This document shows positions 35,044 through 43,682 of a stretch of 64,000 nucleotides of DNA, piece by piece. Within the stretch, counting starts at the first letter, position 1, and every line of letters starts with the position of its first letter. The notes under the pieces were generated by a model, which saw only the letters and a program-made list of their open reading frames with translations, was not told where the DNA came from and searched no databases. The position numbers were made by a program, and so were the translations under genes. Source of the DNA: Lactiplantibacillus mudanjiangensis (GTDB lineage Bacteria; Bacillota; Bacilli; Lactobacillales; Lactobacillaceae). The stretch is from NCBI RefSeq assembly GCF_005405385.1, contig NZ_BJDY01000007.1:124001-188000 (forward strand). Direction: 5' to 3'.

Positions 35044-35409
35044 CAAAAGGTTGAAAGTTAAATGTATTGGTCGAAACCTTACCGACATTGACTTAAGTTG
35101 GATTAAATTTGTCACCTACGCCAGCCAGTGATTCTGCCGGCTGTATTGCAGATGTTAAATCGTTTTGTGATCACGAATATAACCGAGAGCGAGCCCACCT
35201 TGAGCCCGGCCGTGGGAAGCTTTTAGCGATTTATCGCTTAGAGCTTGGCGTTTTTGAAACACGGGGTTGGTGGTTCAAAACGACGGTTCAGACCGCCTTT
35301 TGGCTGAACCGGTCCCACCCACAGCGTTCCGGCTCAAGGTGGGCGAACAGCAGGTGGCAAGCATGACCATATCAACAATTATTGCTAAAAAGTAGCTTTC
35401 AACCTTTAG
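35044..35409 (+). repeat. Dispersed hairpin-rich element, copy R4 (terminal repeats kept, arm 1 deleted)
   Basis: The left terminal repeat is CAAAAGGTTGAAAG (35044-35057) and the right one CTTTCAACCTTTAG (35396-35409). Outside them is a direct repeat CTATGACAAA (35038-35047 and 35412-35421), overlapping the left end, consistent with a target duplication. Arm 1 is reduced to CACCTACGCCAGCCAGTGATTC. Arm 2 is complete, with basal stem GCCCACCTTGAGCC/GGCTCAAGGTGGGC and apical stem GGTTCAG/CTGAACC. Confidence 0.85.
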
Positions 35410-35467
35410 ACCTATGACAAATCGGTCAAAAAAAGCGTTCAGGATTAGCTCCCAAACGCCATTGATT

Positions 35468-35707
35468 TTAATCCGTATATTTACCCACAACCGGCAAGTT
35501 TTGTAATACCTTGCGACCGTGTGGTGAATGCTCATCAATAACTTTAGTTAATTCTTGACCAGCCAAATTGCCATGATGCTTACCACCTGTCCAAGCGGCG
35601 ACTCCAGTCACATCATAAACAACACCATCAACCGCCACATAGGCTGGTTGACCGTCTTGACCATTATATTTTGCTAACGTGGTTTGGTTAAAAGTTTCAT
35701 TACTCAT
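35468..35707 (-). CDS. Stand-alone cytochrome b5-like heme-binding domain protein
   Basis: A 79-aa protein consisting of one cytochrome b5-like heme/steroid-binding domain: FNQTTLAKYNGQDGQPAYVAVDGVVYDVT, then GGKHHGNLAG (candidate first axial His) and DEHSPHGRKVLQ (candidate second axial His). No signal or membrane segment, so it is probably a soluble cytoplasmic electron carrier or heme/ligand binder. The function in a heme-auxotrophic lactic acid bacterium is not obvious. The start is ATG 35707 with AGGAGTGA upstream. Confidence 0.85.
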   Translation of the reverse strand: MSNETFNQTTLAKYNGQDGQPAYVAVDGVVYDVTGVAAWTGGKHHGNLAGQELTKVIDEHSPHGRKVLQNLPVVGKYTD

Positions 35708-35871
35708 TAAATCACTCCTATCCGAATAGCTTAATCATAAACTGTATGCGCTAACAAATGCAAGCAATCCGTTTGACCGCGCCAAATAACCTGTACGGCC
35801 CCACCGCACAGGTTATTTGATTGCTTATTTAATGAACAATTATTGCATTGTGCCTAACTATGGCCACTACT

Positions 35872-36030
35872 TCATTGATTGCGTTGTTCATCATCAATAA
35901 CCCGCGACATCTGTTTAAATGCTGCCAAAATACCTTCACTTAAACGTCACAAGCCTGATGATTCAGCGTTATCACCGTGTTGCTTTGAACCGGGTACTCG
36001 GCTAAAAACAACACCTCATCATCCTCATAG
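35872..36030 (-). pseudogene. Possible degraded coding remnant
   Basis: In the gene-free 487-bp stretch before the EIIA-like gene, two short minus-strand frames give protein-like text. One reads DDEVLFLAEYPVQSNTVITL and then reaches a stop. The neighbouring frame continues SEGILAAFKQMSRVIDDEQ and ends at a stop at 35872. Together they look like the C-terminus of a regulator or enzyme with a frameshift and a stop. I cannot name the family, and the rest of 35708-36194 shows nothing I recognise. Confidence 0.3.
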
Positions 36031-36194
36031 TTGCTGACAAACTAAGAGTTACCCCGCGTGACGACACTTGGTCGTCTACACCTCAGCCACTGCTTAATTT
36101 TTTAACTGACCGTTAAACTCGACTACTGGGCCGTTGCAGTTATTAACACCCCGTTAAACTGCAACCCGCACACATCGTTAACGATGATCCAGTC

Positions 36195-36740
36195 CTAAGC
36201 CTCAACGACCATTGTCCGATCAGGTGGACCAATCGTTGCCACTTCATGATTCGCTGCTAAATCCAGCGTAATCTTCGTGCTAACGGTCCCAGCCGGATCA
36301 ATCAGATTTCGCGGTTGCCACCGCAATGCGCGCATCGCCGCTTGAACAACCGGATTCATCAGAATAACCGATGTCCAGCGATGCACCACCCGTTGTGGAC
36401 AGCGATCAACAACGGCGATCACTTGGCCCGCTTGAACATGATCCCCAACTTTAACCACCAATTTGAAGCACCTTTCAGTCCAAGTCGGACTATCTAGGCC
36501 CAACCGTAACCATAGTGCTAACCCATTTTGTGTCTGAAAAGCTAAGGCTCGCTTTGTTTTAGCAAAATGCATCACCTGACCGGCCATCGGTGCGACCATT
36601 TGATCCGGTTGTGGAATCACACCACAACCGGAACCAAGTAAGCCCCGCGAAAAAGCCGTGCACGTCACTGGAACTAATCCCATCACCATTCCAAACTTGG
36701 GCGCCACTACTGGAACAATTGTACTTGTTGTCACTGACAC
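36195..36740 (-). CDS. EIIA-Glc-like protein lacking both active-site histidines
   Basis: A 181-aa protein with the fold signature of a glucose-family PTS EIIA domain: PQPDQMVAPMAGQVMHF, NGLALWLRLGLDS, VKVGDHVQAGQVIAVVD, and a C-terminal TKITLDLA strand. In E. coli EIIA-Glc, His75 (NHAF) and His90 (VHFGID) carry the phosphate. The aligned positions here read KRALAF and LRLGLD, so both appear to be Arg. It therefore cannot work as a normal phosphocarrier and may be a binding or regulatory paralogue, or a decaying gene. GTG 36740 is preferred because AAAGGAA lies eight bases upstream. An in-frame GTG at 36749 is too close to it. Confidence 0.65.
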   Translation of the reverse strand: MSVTTSTIVPVVAPKFGMVMGLVPVTCTAFSRGLLGSGCGVIPQPDQMVAPMAGQVMHFAKTKRALAFQTQNGLALWLRLGLDSPTWTERCFKLVVKVGDHVQAGQVIAVVDRCPQRVVHRWTSVILMNPVVQAAMRALRWQPRNLIDPAGTVSTKITLDLAANHEVATIGPPDRTMVVEA

Positions 36741-36901
36741 GGGAGCCACTTCCTTTAGGCTAACTAGCCCAAACCAACCATCGTCATATTAGTTGATGGC
36801 TTCAACGATACTTACTATGATGACTGTACCATATTTTGACTAAATTTACCTACTTTCTAAACTGATTGTCAAAGGTTTACAAATGTTAACATTAGTTCAT
36901 A

Positions 36902-37410
36902 AAGGTAATGAACAAACATAACGGTAAAAAACTATGCTAATAGTCACCTCCGTCGGCCAGTGATTCTGCCGGCTGTGGGGACCGGTTGCAGCCAAAGTGC
37001 GGGCTTCCACCTCGCTTTTAAGCCTAGCTAAACCCGCTAGTCTCAAAAGTCGTCCACATCGTAAAGTCCGGGAAAACTACCTGGACTAACAATATTTTCA
37101 CGGCCGGCGCCATCACTGGCCGACTCCGGTTATATCGTAACCGAGTAATCACTAATATAGCCGAGAGTGAGCTCACATTGAGCCCAGCCGTGGGAGCTCT
37201 TGGCGATTTATCGCTTAGAGCTGGGCGTTTTTGAAACACAGGTTGGGTGGTTCAAAACGACGGACCAGACCGCCTTTTGGCTGGTCCGGTCCGCCCACAG
37301 CGTTCCGGCTCAATGTAGGCGAACGGTAGGTGGAAAGTAAGTCTAAGTTTGATTGATGATCACTTATCATATCAACGATTATTGCTATATAAATAACTTT
37401 CAACCTTTAG
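36902..37410 (+). repeat. Dispersed hairpin-rich element, copy R5 (both arms complete)
   Basis: The core runs from CACCTCCG at 36945. The right terminal repeat CTTTCAACCTTTAG is at 37397-37410; the left end is degenerate (ATAAAGGTAATGAAC near 36903). Arm 1 has CTTTTAAG facing CTCAAAAG, an intermediate A-C mismatch. Arm 2's apical stem is GGACCAG/CTGGTCC, a paired variant unique to this copy. It lies upstream of the EIIA-like gene and downstream of the diguanylate cyclase. Confidence 0.85.
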
Positions 37411-37418
37411 TAATTAAC

Positions 37419-37453
37419 AAAAAAAGCCTATGGCAGTATTCCCCCATAAGCTC
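37419..37453 (-). terminator. Intrinsic terminator after the GGDEF gene
   Basis: AGCTTATGG pairs with CCATAGGCT around a short loop. T7 follows on the minus strand. Confidence 0.75.
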
Positions 37454-37472
37454 TCTCCGTCAATTTTAAAAC

Positions 37473-38603
37473 TTAACTAACTGTGATTCGCATTCGACCA
37501 TTACGTTTTGAATGATACAAATTATGATCAACCCGATTATAAAAATCAGTTGGTGACAAGTCATCTTTTGACATCGCCGAAACACCGACTGAAATTGAAA
37601 TCGGAATTTGTTGATCACCGAAATTAACCGCTAAATGATTCAACGCGATAAAAATCTGCCGCACGATTGTTTGGGTTGATTCAACATCATATCCTGGGAA
37701 CAAGATATTAAACTCTTCCCCACCCGTCCGATAAAGCTTAACTTTCGTATCATTGGCGTTAATGACTGTTTGAACCACATCAGTCGCATGCTGTAACACC
37801 CGGTCACCTGCAAGATGCCCATACGTATCGTTAACGTGTTTAAAATGATCAATATCAAACATCATCATCGATAGTTTCAAGTTATTCCGTGAGCTGTCTT
37901 CAAACAGAAACTTGATTTCGCCAGTATAGGCCGCAAAGTTTTCTGCCTGCGTTAACGCATCATGACTCGCAAATTGCGCTAACCGTAACTTGAACTCACT
38001 GTCTTTAGTCAACATCGTGACGTAGACGTAGAGTAAAACTTCGAAAATAACTAAGTAGACCCATTCTTGCCAATAAGTATCCCAAGGCAGGTTGAATTTA
38101 ACTTTCATCCAGAGCCATAGCACCCCAGCAAATGGAATACCAACACTCATGTAAATCAATGGCGCCAATTTATGATTTTGAAAGTGAATTCGAACATAGT
38201 TCAACACCCAGAAAAACAGCACTAACGTAATTGCGTGTCCCCATGATTGCCAATAACCAATCGATTGGTTAAAGATCATGTAAACTAAGACCACTGGGAA
38301 AAAGAGATAGTAGGGGATATGGATATTCAAGAAGTACGCACAGAAAATCATCGCGATAACTTGAAAATTCATGAATTGCCAGGCATCATTTTGCCCGACA
38401 ATCATCGACTGCATGCTAAAGACAAACACCAGCATGTACAGCACCCCGTGCCATGAATTGATGACATCATCATCAATATTAATATGGCGGTTGTGCACCC
38501 AAGATGTGATCCAATTAAATAATACCCAGTAAAGGGTCAACACTCCTAAAATAAAGAAGATGCTGGTGACAAATGGCGGTACCCGCCAGTAAGACCATGT
38601 CAT
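37473..38603 (-). CDS. Membrane-bound GGDEF diguanylate cyclase
   Basis: A 376-aa protein. The N-terminal half has about six transmembrane helices. The C-terminal GGDEF domain has MMFDIDHFKHVNDTYGHLAGDRVL and active-site YRTGGEEFNILFPG, with GGEEF near residue 293. GGEEF is a catalytically competent form, so it should make cyclic di-GMP. No RxxD inhibitory site is seen five residues ahead of the motif. It lies 17 bp after the EAL gene; together they form a compact synthesis/degradation pair. The membrane half presumably senses an unknown signal. Confidence 0.9.
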   Translation of the reverse strand: MTWSYWRVPPFVTSIFFILGVLTLYWVLFNWITSWVHNRHINIDDDVINSWHGVLYMLVFVFSMQSMIVGQNDAWQFMNFQVIAMIFCAYFLNIHIPYYLFFPVVLVYMIFNQSIGYWQSWGHAITLVLFFWVLNYVRIHFQNHKLAPLIYMSVGIPFAGVLWLWMKVKFNLPWDTYWQEWVYLVIFEVLLYVYVTMLTKDSEFKLRLAQFASHDALTQAENFAAYTGEIKFLFEDSSRNNLKLSMMMFDIDHFKHVNDTYGHLAGDRVLQHATDVVQTVINANDTKVKLYRTGGEEFNILFPGYDVESTQTIVRQIFIALNHLAVNFGDQQIPISISVGVSAMSKDDLSPTDFYNRVDHNLYHSKRNGRMRITVS

Positions 38604-38620
38604 AGATTAACCTTCCTTAC

Positions 38621-39313
38621 TTAACGATCCTCGCTTGCTCGACACGCCAATGACCGCGCATGTTTGACGGCTAATTGGGGTTTACCATAGTAATATCCTT
38701 GATGTAAATCAATCCCCAATTGCTGTGCCATCTGCTGATCTTGTTCATCTTCGACCCCTTCTAATATCAAGTCGAGATGATGTTCTTGGGCAATCGTGTT
38801 CCAAAAAGCAAGCGCCGTCGGAATTTGATTAGCTTTTCCGCTCATCCGCAAATTTTGCATGGCAAATTTAATCTGATCAACAAACGGCAACGCATTTTTA
38901 ATGTTGTCATAGGTATTAGATCCCGTACCAACATCATCAATGCTCAACTTGATTCCATATTGATGGAAGAGCATGCTGTACTTTTGAATTTCAGCTAACG
39001 TGGCACTTTCGGTCAGTTCAATCGTTAGTGCGGCCGGATTCAATCGTTTTTTCAAGTAAATAATCGTGCCAATCATCAGATCATCTTCAGCTTGTTCCCG
39101 ATTCAGATTCAAGGCTAATACTTGATTAGTTGCTTTCGTCGCTAATTGCGTTGCTAGCTCTTCTAGTAAATGTGCTTGTTTGTCTAAAGGGAGTTCCGTA
39201 AACTTTTCTGGAACGGCCCAGTGACCATGACTTTCCTTACGTAACAATAGTTCATAACCAAAAATTGACTTTTGACGTTGATCAACTTGTGGTTGAACAA
39301 AAAAGCGATACAT
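38621..39313 (-). CDS. EAL-domain cyclic di-GMP phosphodiesterase (stand-alone)
   Basis: A 230-aa single EAL domain. The signature is a variant, YELLLRK, instead of EALLR, but the key residues seem present: Glu in ELLLR, Asn in LALNLNRE, Glu in TIELTESA, the Asp pair in LSIDDVGTG, Lys in VDQIKFAM, Glu in LILEGVEDEQ and Gln in HQGYYYGKP. It is therefore probably able to linearise cyclic di-GMP. There is no membrane segment. It is first in a two-gene operon with the membrane GGDEF protein. Confidence 0.88.
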   Translation of the reverse strand: MYRFFVQPQVDQRQKSIFGYELLLRKESHGHWAVPEKFTELPLDKQAHLLEELATQLATKATNQVLALNLNREQAEDDLMIGTIIYLKKRLNPAALTIELTESATLAEIQKYSMLFHQYGIKLSIDDVGTGSNTYDNIKNALPFVDQIKFAMQNLRMSGKANQIPTALAFWNTIAQEHHLDLILEGVEDEQDQQMAQQLGIDLHQGYYYGKPQLAVKHARSLACRASEDR

Positions 39314-39459
39314 CTTATAAAGGACCTCATTTCATCAATGACTAAAGTGTCAATATATATTAACACACTATTAGTATAGCCTCTTATAACTAAAATTTCG
39401 ACCTTAAATCCCGAATTTTAGCTCAAATCTATCATTAATTTGTACACAACTAACCAGTT

Positions 39460-40059
39460 TTAAACTTGACCACCAAGCAATGTGCCCATCACATAGGTGA
39501 TTAACGCTGTCGCGACACCAACCAAAATGTTTCGTAGAATCACTTTTCGAACTGGCACTGCCGCGTGTCCCGCGCTCACAGTGGCATTCAACGATAATGC
39601 AATCATCATCGCCAACACGGTGTTAATTAAGCGCCAGCTTGGACTTGATAGACTAATTGCTAATAATGGAATTAAGGCACCGAACATAAATGAAACCATC
39701 GACATCCCCGCTGCATGTAATGGATTCAAAACATCCCGTTTCTGGATCTTCGTTTGTGTTAAATCAATCACTTGATGATCCGCCACAGCTTGCAATTGTA
39801 ACTTTTGTAGTTGGACATCACGTTGTGCACTGACAGAGACGTATTCGCCACCCGCCATTGAGCAAGCCCCGGCAACCATCCCAGAAATGCCACTAATCAG
39901 TAAAGTGGTGTTACTCAGATCAGCCCCAACGGCTCCAAGCACGATCCCTGAAACGGAGATAATCCCATCGTTAGCACCCAAAATACCCGCTCGTAAAACA
40001 TTCAAATGATCCCAGAAATATGAATACCGTGTTTGCCATTGCTTTAAAACTTGTAACAT
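39460..40059 (-). CDS. VIT/CCC1-family membrane transporter
   Basis: A 199-aa protein of the VIT (vacuolar iron transporter / CCC1-like) family. It has DHLNVLRAGILGANDGIISVSGIVLGAVGA, ISGISGMVAGACSMAGGEYVSVSAQRD and C-terminal helices. The family moves Fe2+ or Mn2+ in eukaryotes; bacterial members are poorly characterised but are presumed metal transporters. It is shorter than plant VIT1 and has about five TM helices. GAGGAG precedes the ATG. Monocistronic. Confidence 0.85.
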   Translation of the reverse strand: MLQVLKQWQTRYSYFWDHLNVLRAGILGANDGIISVSGIVLGAVGADLSNTTLLISGISGMVAGACSMAGGEYVSVSAQRDVQLQKLQLQAVADHQVIDLTQTKIQKRDVLNPLHAAGMSMVSFMFGALIPLLAISLSSPSWRLINTVLAMMIALSLNATVSAGHAAVPVRKVILRNILVGVATALITYVMGTLLGGQV

Positions 40060-40131
40060 TATTTACTCTCCTCATTTCTGATTATAATTAGACGTTTAAA
40101 TATGACGGTAAAACCTTTAAGTCGTGCTTAG

Positions 40132-40470
40132 CCACCTCCGCCAGCCAGTGATTCTCTGCCGGCTGTGGGGACCAGTTCCAGCCAAAAAGCGGGCTTCCAC
40201 CTCGCTTTTAAGCCTAGCTAAAACCGCTAGTCTTAAAAGTCATCCACATCGTAAAGTCCGGGAGAATCACCGGACTAACGATGTTTTCACGGCCGGCGCC
40301 ATCACTGGCTGGCTCCGCTTGTATTGCAAATACCAATAAATCGCGTATCACCATCACAGCCAAGAGTGCCTCCACATTGAGCCGAACCGCTGTGGGCAAA
40401 CGGCAGATAGCAAGTCGCTCTACTTTTGATCAGTGATCATTACCAAAGTCAACTTTCAACCTTCATTTAG
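40132..40470 (+). repeat. Dispersed hairpin-rich element, copy R6 (arm 2 mostly deleted)
   Basis: It has a complete arm 1 with the hairpin CTTTTAAG...CTTAAAAG; both sides have changed relative to CTTTTGAG/CTCAAAAG in other copies. Arm 2 is reduced to its base (CCACATTGAGCC then GCTGTGGG and CGGCAGATAGCAAG). The right terminal repeat is degenerate (CTTTCAACCTTCATTTAG, ending 40470). It lies between the VIT gene and nrdG. Confidence 0.8.
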
Positions 40471-40519
40471 GGTCAAAAAAAGCATGGCCTGGCCGTTGCC
40501 CAGCGCCATGCAATTTTAT

Positions 40520-41068
40520 TTACCGTTTTAACTTATCCCAAATCACAACCTCATTGGCTGCTAAAGACTTGGGGACATCAATAATCCGTTGGTTGGAACT
40601 GCCTCGGAATTGAAGCGTCAAATCCATCTTATCTTGTAAGAAACGCCCATCGACCAAAATATCGATCAACGATAACATTTTAAGCTTGTCATCCGAATCC
40701 TTTAGCAATTCGTCCCAAGTGTAGCCAGACCAAGACCAGATATCTTTGGTATGACCGAACTCTTGTCGAATACGTTCACAAATCCGAATACCAACTTGCG
40801 TATTCAAGAACGGTTCGCCACCTAGTAAGGTTAACCCTTGGACATATGATTGACTCAAGTCCTCGATAATTTGATCTTCCAATTCCTGAGTATACGGTTG
40901 CCCATAGTGGAAATTTTGCGCGGCCACGTTATAACACCCTGGACAACGGAACGGACAACCACTTAAATAAAGTGAACACCGAACCCCTTCACCATCAACA
41001 AAGTTAAAGGCCTTATAATCAGCGACGTATTGTTCACTTAACTCCTCTGCCAGCCATTCTTTCGGCAT
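40520..41068 (-). CDS. nrdG: Anaerobic ribonucleotide reductase activating protein NrdG
   Basis: A 182-aa radical-SAM activase. The iron-sulfur motif CX3CX2C is in SGCPFRCPGC, and the SAM-binding GGEP in LTLLGGEPFLN. The WSWSGYTWDELL region is typical of NrdG. It installs the glycyl radical on NrdD. The upstream in-frame ATG at 41101 lacks a good site; I chose ATG 41068 (MPKEWLAEELSEQYV), which overlaps the end of nrdD by 35 bp, so the two are coupled. Confidence 0.93.
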   Translation of the reverse strand: MPKEWLAEELSEQYVADYKAFNFVDGEGVRCSLYLSGCPFRCPGCYNVAAQNFHYGQPYTQELEDQIIEDLSQSYVQGLTLLGGEPFLNTQVGIRICERIRQEFGHTKDIWSWSGYTWDELLKDSDDKLKMLSLIDILVDGRFLQDKMDLTLQFRGSSNQRIIDVPKSLAANEVVIWDKLKR

Positions 41069-43256
41069 CGGATTGTTTGGTCCTTTCATAGCGCGCGGCA
41101 TTTTTAATCATCTCCGGAGACATATTTTTTTCACGTGACGCAATTTCAACATGACGACCATGAACCATCGGCCGTTGTTGTGGATTGCCTAAATAACCAC
41201 AAGTCCGCTTAACCACATCACAATATTTTGGATCATGATTACCACATTGTGGGCAAACAAAGCCACGCGCGGTCGCTTTGAATTCCCCTTTAAAGCCACA
41301 CTTGAAGCATTGATCAATGGCCGTATTTGTTCCCAAGTAACCGACATGATCATAAGCCCAATCCCATACGGCTTCCAAAGCTTTTGGATTCTGGGTCAAG
41401 TTTGGATATTCACAATAATGAATAAAACCACCAGAAGCATACTGTGGAAAGTTTTCTTCCATTGTTAGCTTATCAAATGGCGATGGGTGTTTACGAACAT
41501 CATAATGGAAGCTATTCGTATAGTATTCTTTGTCTGTGACATCTGGAATCCGCCCAAACTTTTCAATATCATCACGACAGAACGTATCTGTCAATGATTC
41601 AGCTGGTGTTGAGTATAAACTGTAATGATAGCCACTTTCAGTCGCCCAGTCATCACACTTATCACGCAAGGCTTTGACCACCTTTTCGGCAAAGACCCGC
41701 GCCGCTGGTTGGCTTTCCCAATCGGGACCAAAGAAAGTCGTGCAAACTTCGTAAATGCCAATATAGCCTAGTGAAATGGTTGCCCGTTGGTTCTTGAATA
41801 ATTCATCAACCGAATCGTCAGCCTTGAGTCGCTTACCGAAGGCTCCATACATATAGAGCAATGGGGCATTCGTTGGCTTAGCCTCTTTCGTCCGTTCAAT
41901 TCGATAAGCTAAGGCTTGATGACATAAGCCAAGCCGTTCGTTTAAAATTTCCCAGAACAAGTCAACATCACCATGCGCTGATAAAGCAATCCGTGGTAAA
42001 TTGACGGTCACAACACCTAAGTTCATCCGCCCAGAATTGACTTCGACACCATTCTCATCGCGCCAACCTTGTAAGAAAGAACGACAGCCCATCGGGGTTT
42101 TAAAACTCCCTGTTAATTCCTTGATCTTGTCATACATTAATAAATCGGGATACATCCGCTTAGTCGAACATTCAATCGCTAATTCCTTGATATCATAATT
42201 AGGATCATTAGGACTCAAGTTCAACCCACGTTTGATCGTGAAGATTAACTTCGGAAAAATAGCCGTCCGATGTTCTTTGCCAAGCCCTTTAATCCGAATC
42301 GCTAAGATCGACTTTTGGATTTCACGTTCAATCCAACTAGTCCCAAGACCGAAGTTAACCGTCGTAAACGGCGTCTGACCTTGTGATGAATACAAAGTAT
42401 TGATTTCATATTCGAGAGCTTGCATGGCATCATAAATATCTTTTTTCGTCTTCGCTTTAGCAAAAGCAGTCTGTTTATCAGCGGCCACCCACTTTTTGGC
42501 ATCAGCCAAATGCTTTTGGTAATTGATTTCGGCATATGGGGCCAACAACTGGTCGACCCGGTTTGCTGAACAACCACCATATTGAAGTGACGCCACGTTG
42601 GCAATAATTTGGGCCATTTGTGCAGTTGCCGTTTGAATTGAGCGTGGTGAAGCGACTTCTGCGTTCCCAATCTTATAACCATTTTTGAACATGCCATCAA
42701 AATCGATCAAGCAACAGTTAGTTTCTGGCGTCACCGGTGAATAGTCCAAGTCGTGCCAATGTAAATCGCCCCGTAAATGGGCTTTTGCTACCATGTCAGG
42801 TAACATCTTCAAACCTAACGCTCGACTGGCCGCCCCAGCTTCAAGATCACGTTGGGTATTAAAAACATTACTATCTTTATTCGCATTTTCATGAACAACA
42901 CTGGCATCACGCTGAAACAACTTTTCAATTCGTTCACGAACATTAGTTGCTTGTGAAAAGCGATGTTGTTCTTGCACAAAATAATCTTGATACTTTTTAG
43001 CAGCTAACGGTAACCCAAGTTGTTTAAAAATCGTCATTAAAGCTGGCCGCAATTCTCGCGTTTCAATTTGTGTGGCACCATGATAATGCGCCACTAGCGC
43101 TTGCTTAATCGCTTCGCGTTGCGCGTCATCAGTGACTAATTGCGTTAACACAAAATCTAGTTTATATGGGTGAAAAGCCATTTGTGTGCCGTCACGCTTA
43201 ATCACGGGCAACGCTCTTAATTGGTCTAACACATCCGTCGTTGTTGTCGTTGTCAT
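41034..43256 (-). CDS. nrdD: Anaerobic ribonucleoside-triphosphate reductase NrdD
   Basis: A 740-aa class III ribonucleotide reductase. The N-terminal ATP-cone spans about residues 15-105 (VIKRDGTQMAFHPYKLDFVL). The glycyl-radical barrel includes NCCLIDFDGMFKNGYKIG and MGCRSFLQGWRDENG. A zinc site near the C-terminus has CFKCGFKG and CPQCGNHDPKYC. The radical glycine is in KRTCGYLGNP. It makes dNTPs from NTPs without oxygen, using formate as reductant. ATG 43256 (GTGGGG upstream) is preferred to the far upstream ATG at 43334. It is operonic with nrdG, with NrdR-like boxes about 90-130 bp upstream. Confidence 0.95.
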   Translation of the reverse strand: MTTTTTTDVLDQLRALPVIKRDGTQMAFHPYKLDFVLTQLVTDDAQREAIKQALVAHYHGATQIETRELRPALMTIFKQLGLPLAAKKYQDYFVQEQHRFSQATNVRERIEKLFQRDASVVHENANKDSNVFNTQRDLEAGAASRALGLKMLPDMVAKAHLRGDLHWHDLDYSPVTPETNCCLIDFDGMFKNGYKIGNAEVASPRSIQTATAQMAQIIANVASLQYGGCSANRVDQLLAPYAEINYQKHLADAKKWVAADKQTAFAKAKTKKDIYDAMQALEYEINTLYSSQGQTPFTTVNFGLGTSWIEREIQKSILAIRIKGLGKEHRTAIFPKLIFTIKRGLNLSPNDPNYDIKELAIECSTKRMYPDLLMYDKIKELTGSFKTPMGCRSFLQGWRDENGVEVNSGRMNLGVVTVNLPRIALSAHGDVDLFWEILNERLGLCHQALAYRIERTKEAKPTNAPLLYMYGAFGKRLKADDSVDELFKNQRATISLGYIGIYEVCTTFFGPDWESQPAARVFAEKVVKALRDKCDDWATESGYHYSLYSTPAESLTDTFCRDDIEKFGRIPDVTDKEYYTNSFHYDVRKHPSPFDKLTMEENFPQYASGGFIHYCEYPNLTQNPKALEAVWDWAYDHVGYLGTNTAIDQCFKCGFKGEFKATARGFVCPQCGNHDPKYCDVVKRTCGYLGNPQQRPMVHGRHVEIASREKNMSPEMIKNAARYERTKQSDAERMAGRGVK

Positions 43257-43345
43257 AAAATCCCCACTTTTCAAAAATCGTTCGTTGGCTTCAATTGAGC
43301 ATTGGTACAGTCCTACAATCAATGGTGTTCTCAATCAAATTCGAT

Positions 43346-43390
43346 ACTATATATAGTAGCTCATTTCTCGATTTTTGCCTATATCTGGTT
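43346..43390 (-). promoter_or_regulatory. Tandem NrdR-like boxes upstream of nrdDG
   Basis: A perfect 12-bp palindrome, ACTATATATAGT, is at 43346-43357. A degenerate second copy, TGCCTATATCTGGT, is at 43377-43390. Their centres are 32 bp (three helical turns) apart, the spacing known for paired NrdR boxes. The rest of 43391-43682 is AT-rich, with only a TATAAT (43627-43632) for the divergent lipoprotein gene. Confidence 0.65.
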
Positions 43391-43682
43391 TTTATCCTGA
43401 ATCGCGACAAAGGTAATTGATTCAAGCTTTCATCACGCTAAAAAATACTTTAAATTTATTTGTTATATTACTGAAATTATATAAACGGAATATTTAATTT
43501 AGGGGCTTGATGGCGTATACAACATGCCGATAAAACCAAGCATCAGCTCGAATTTATCGTATCAGATGACAATATTTTTAATGAAAAAAGTTAGGCGTTT
43601 CGGTTCCGTTCATCCGCCACTTCTACTATAATTAAAAAAGTGTGGGGGGCGAACCCTGCTAGCACGGCGGAGGAGAATCAGC

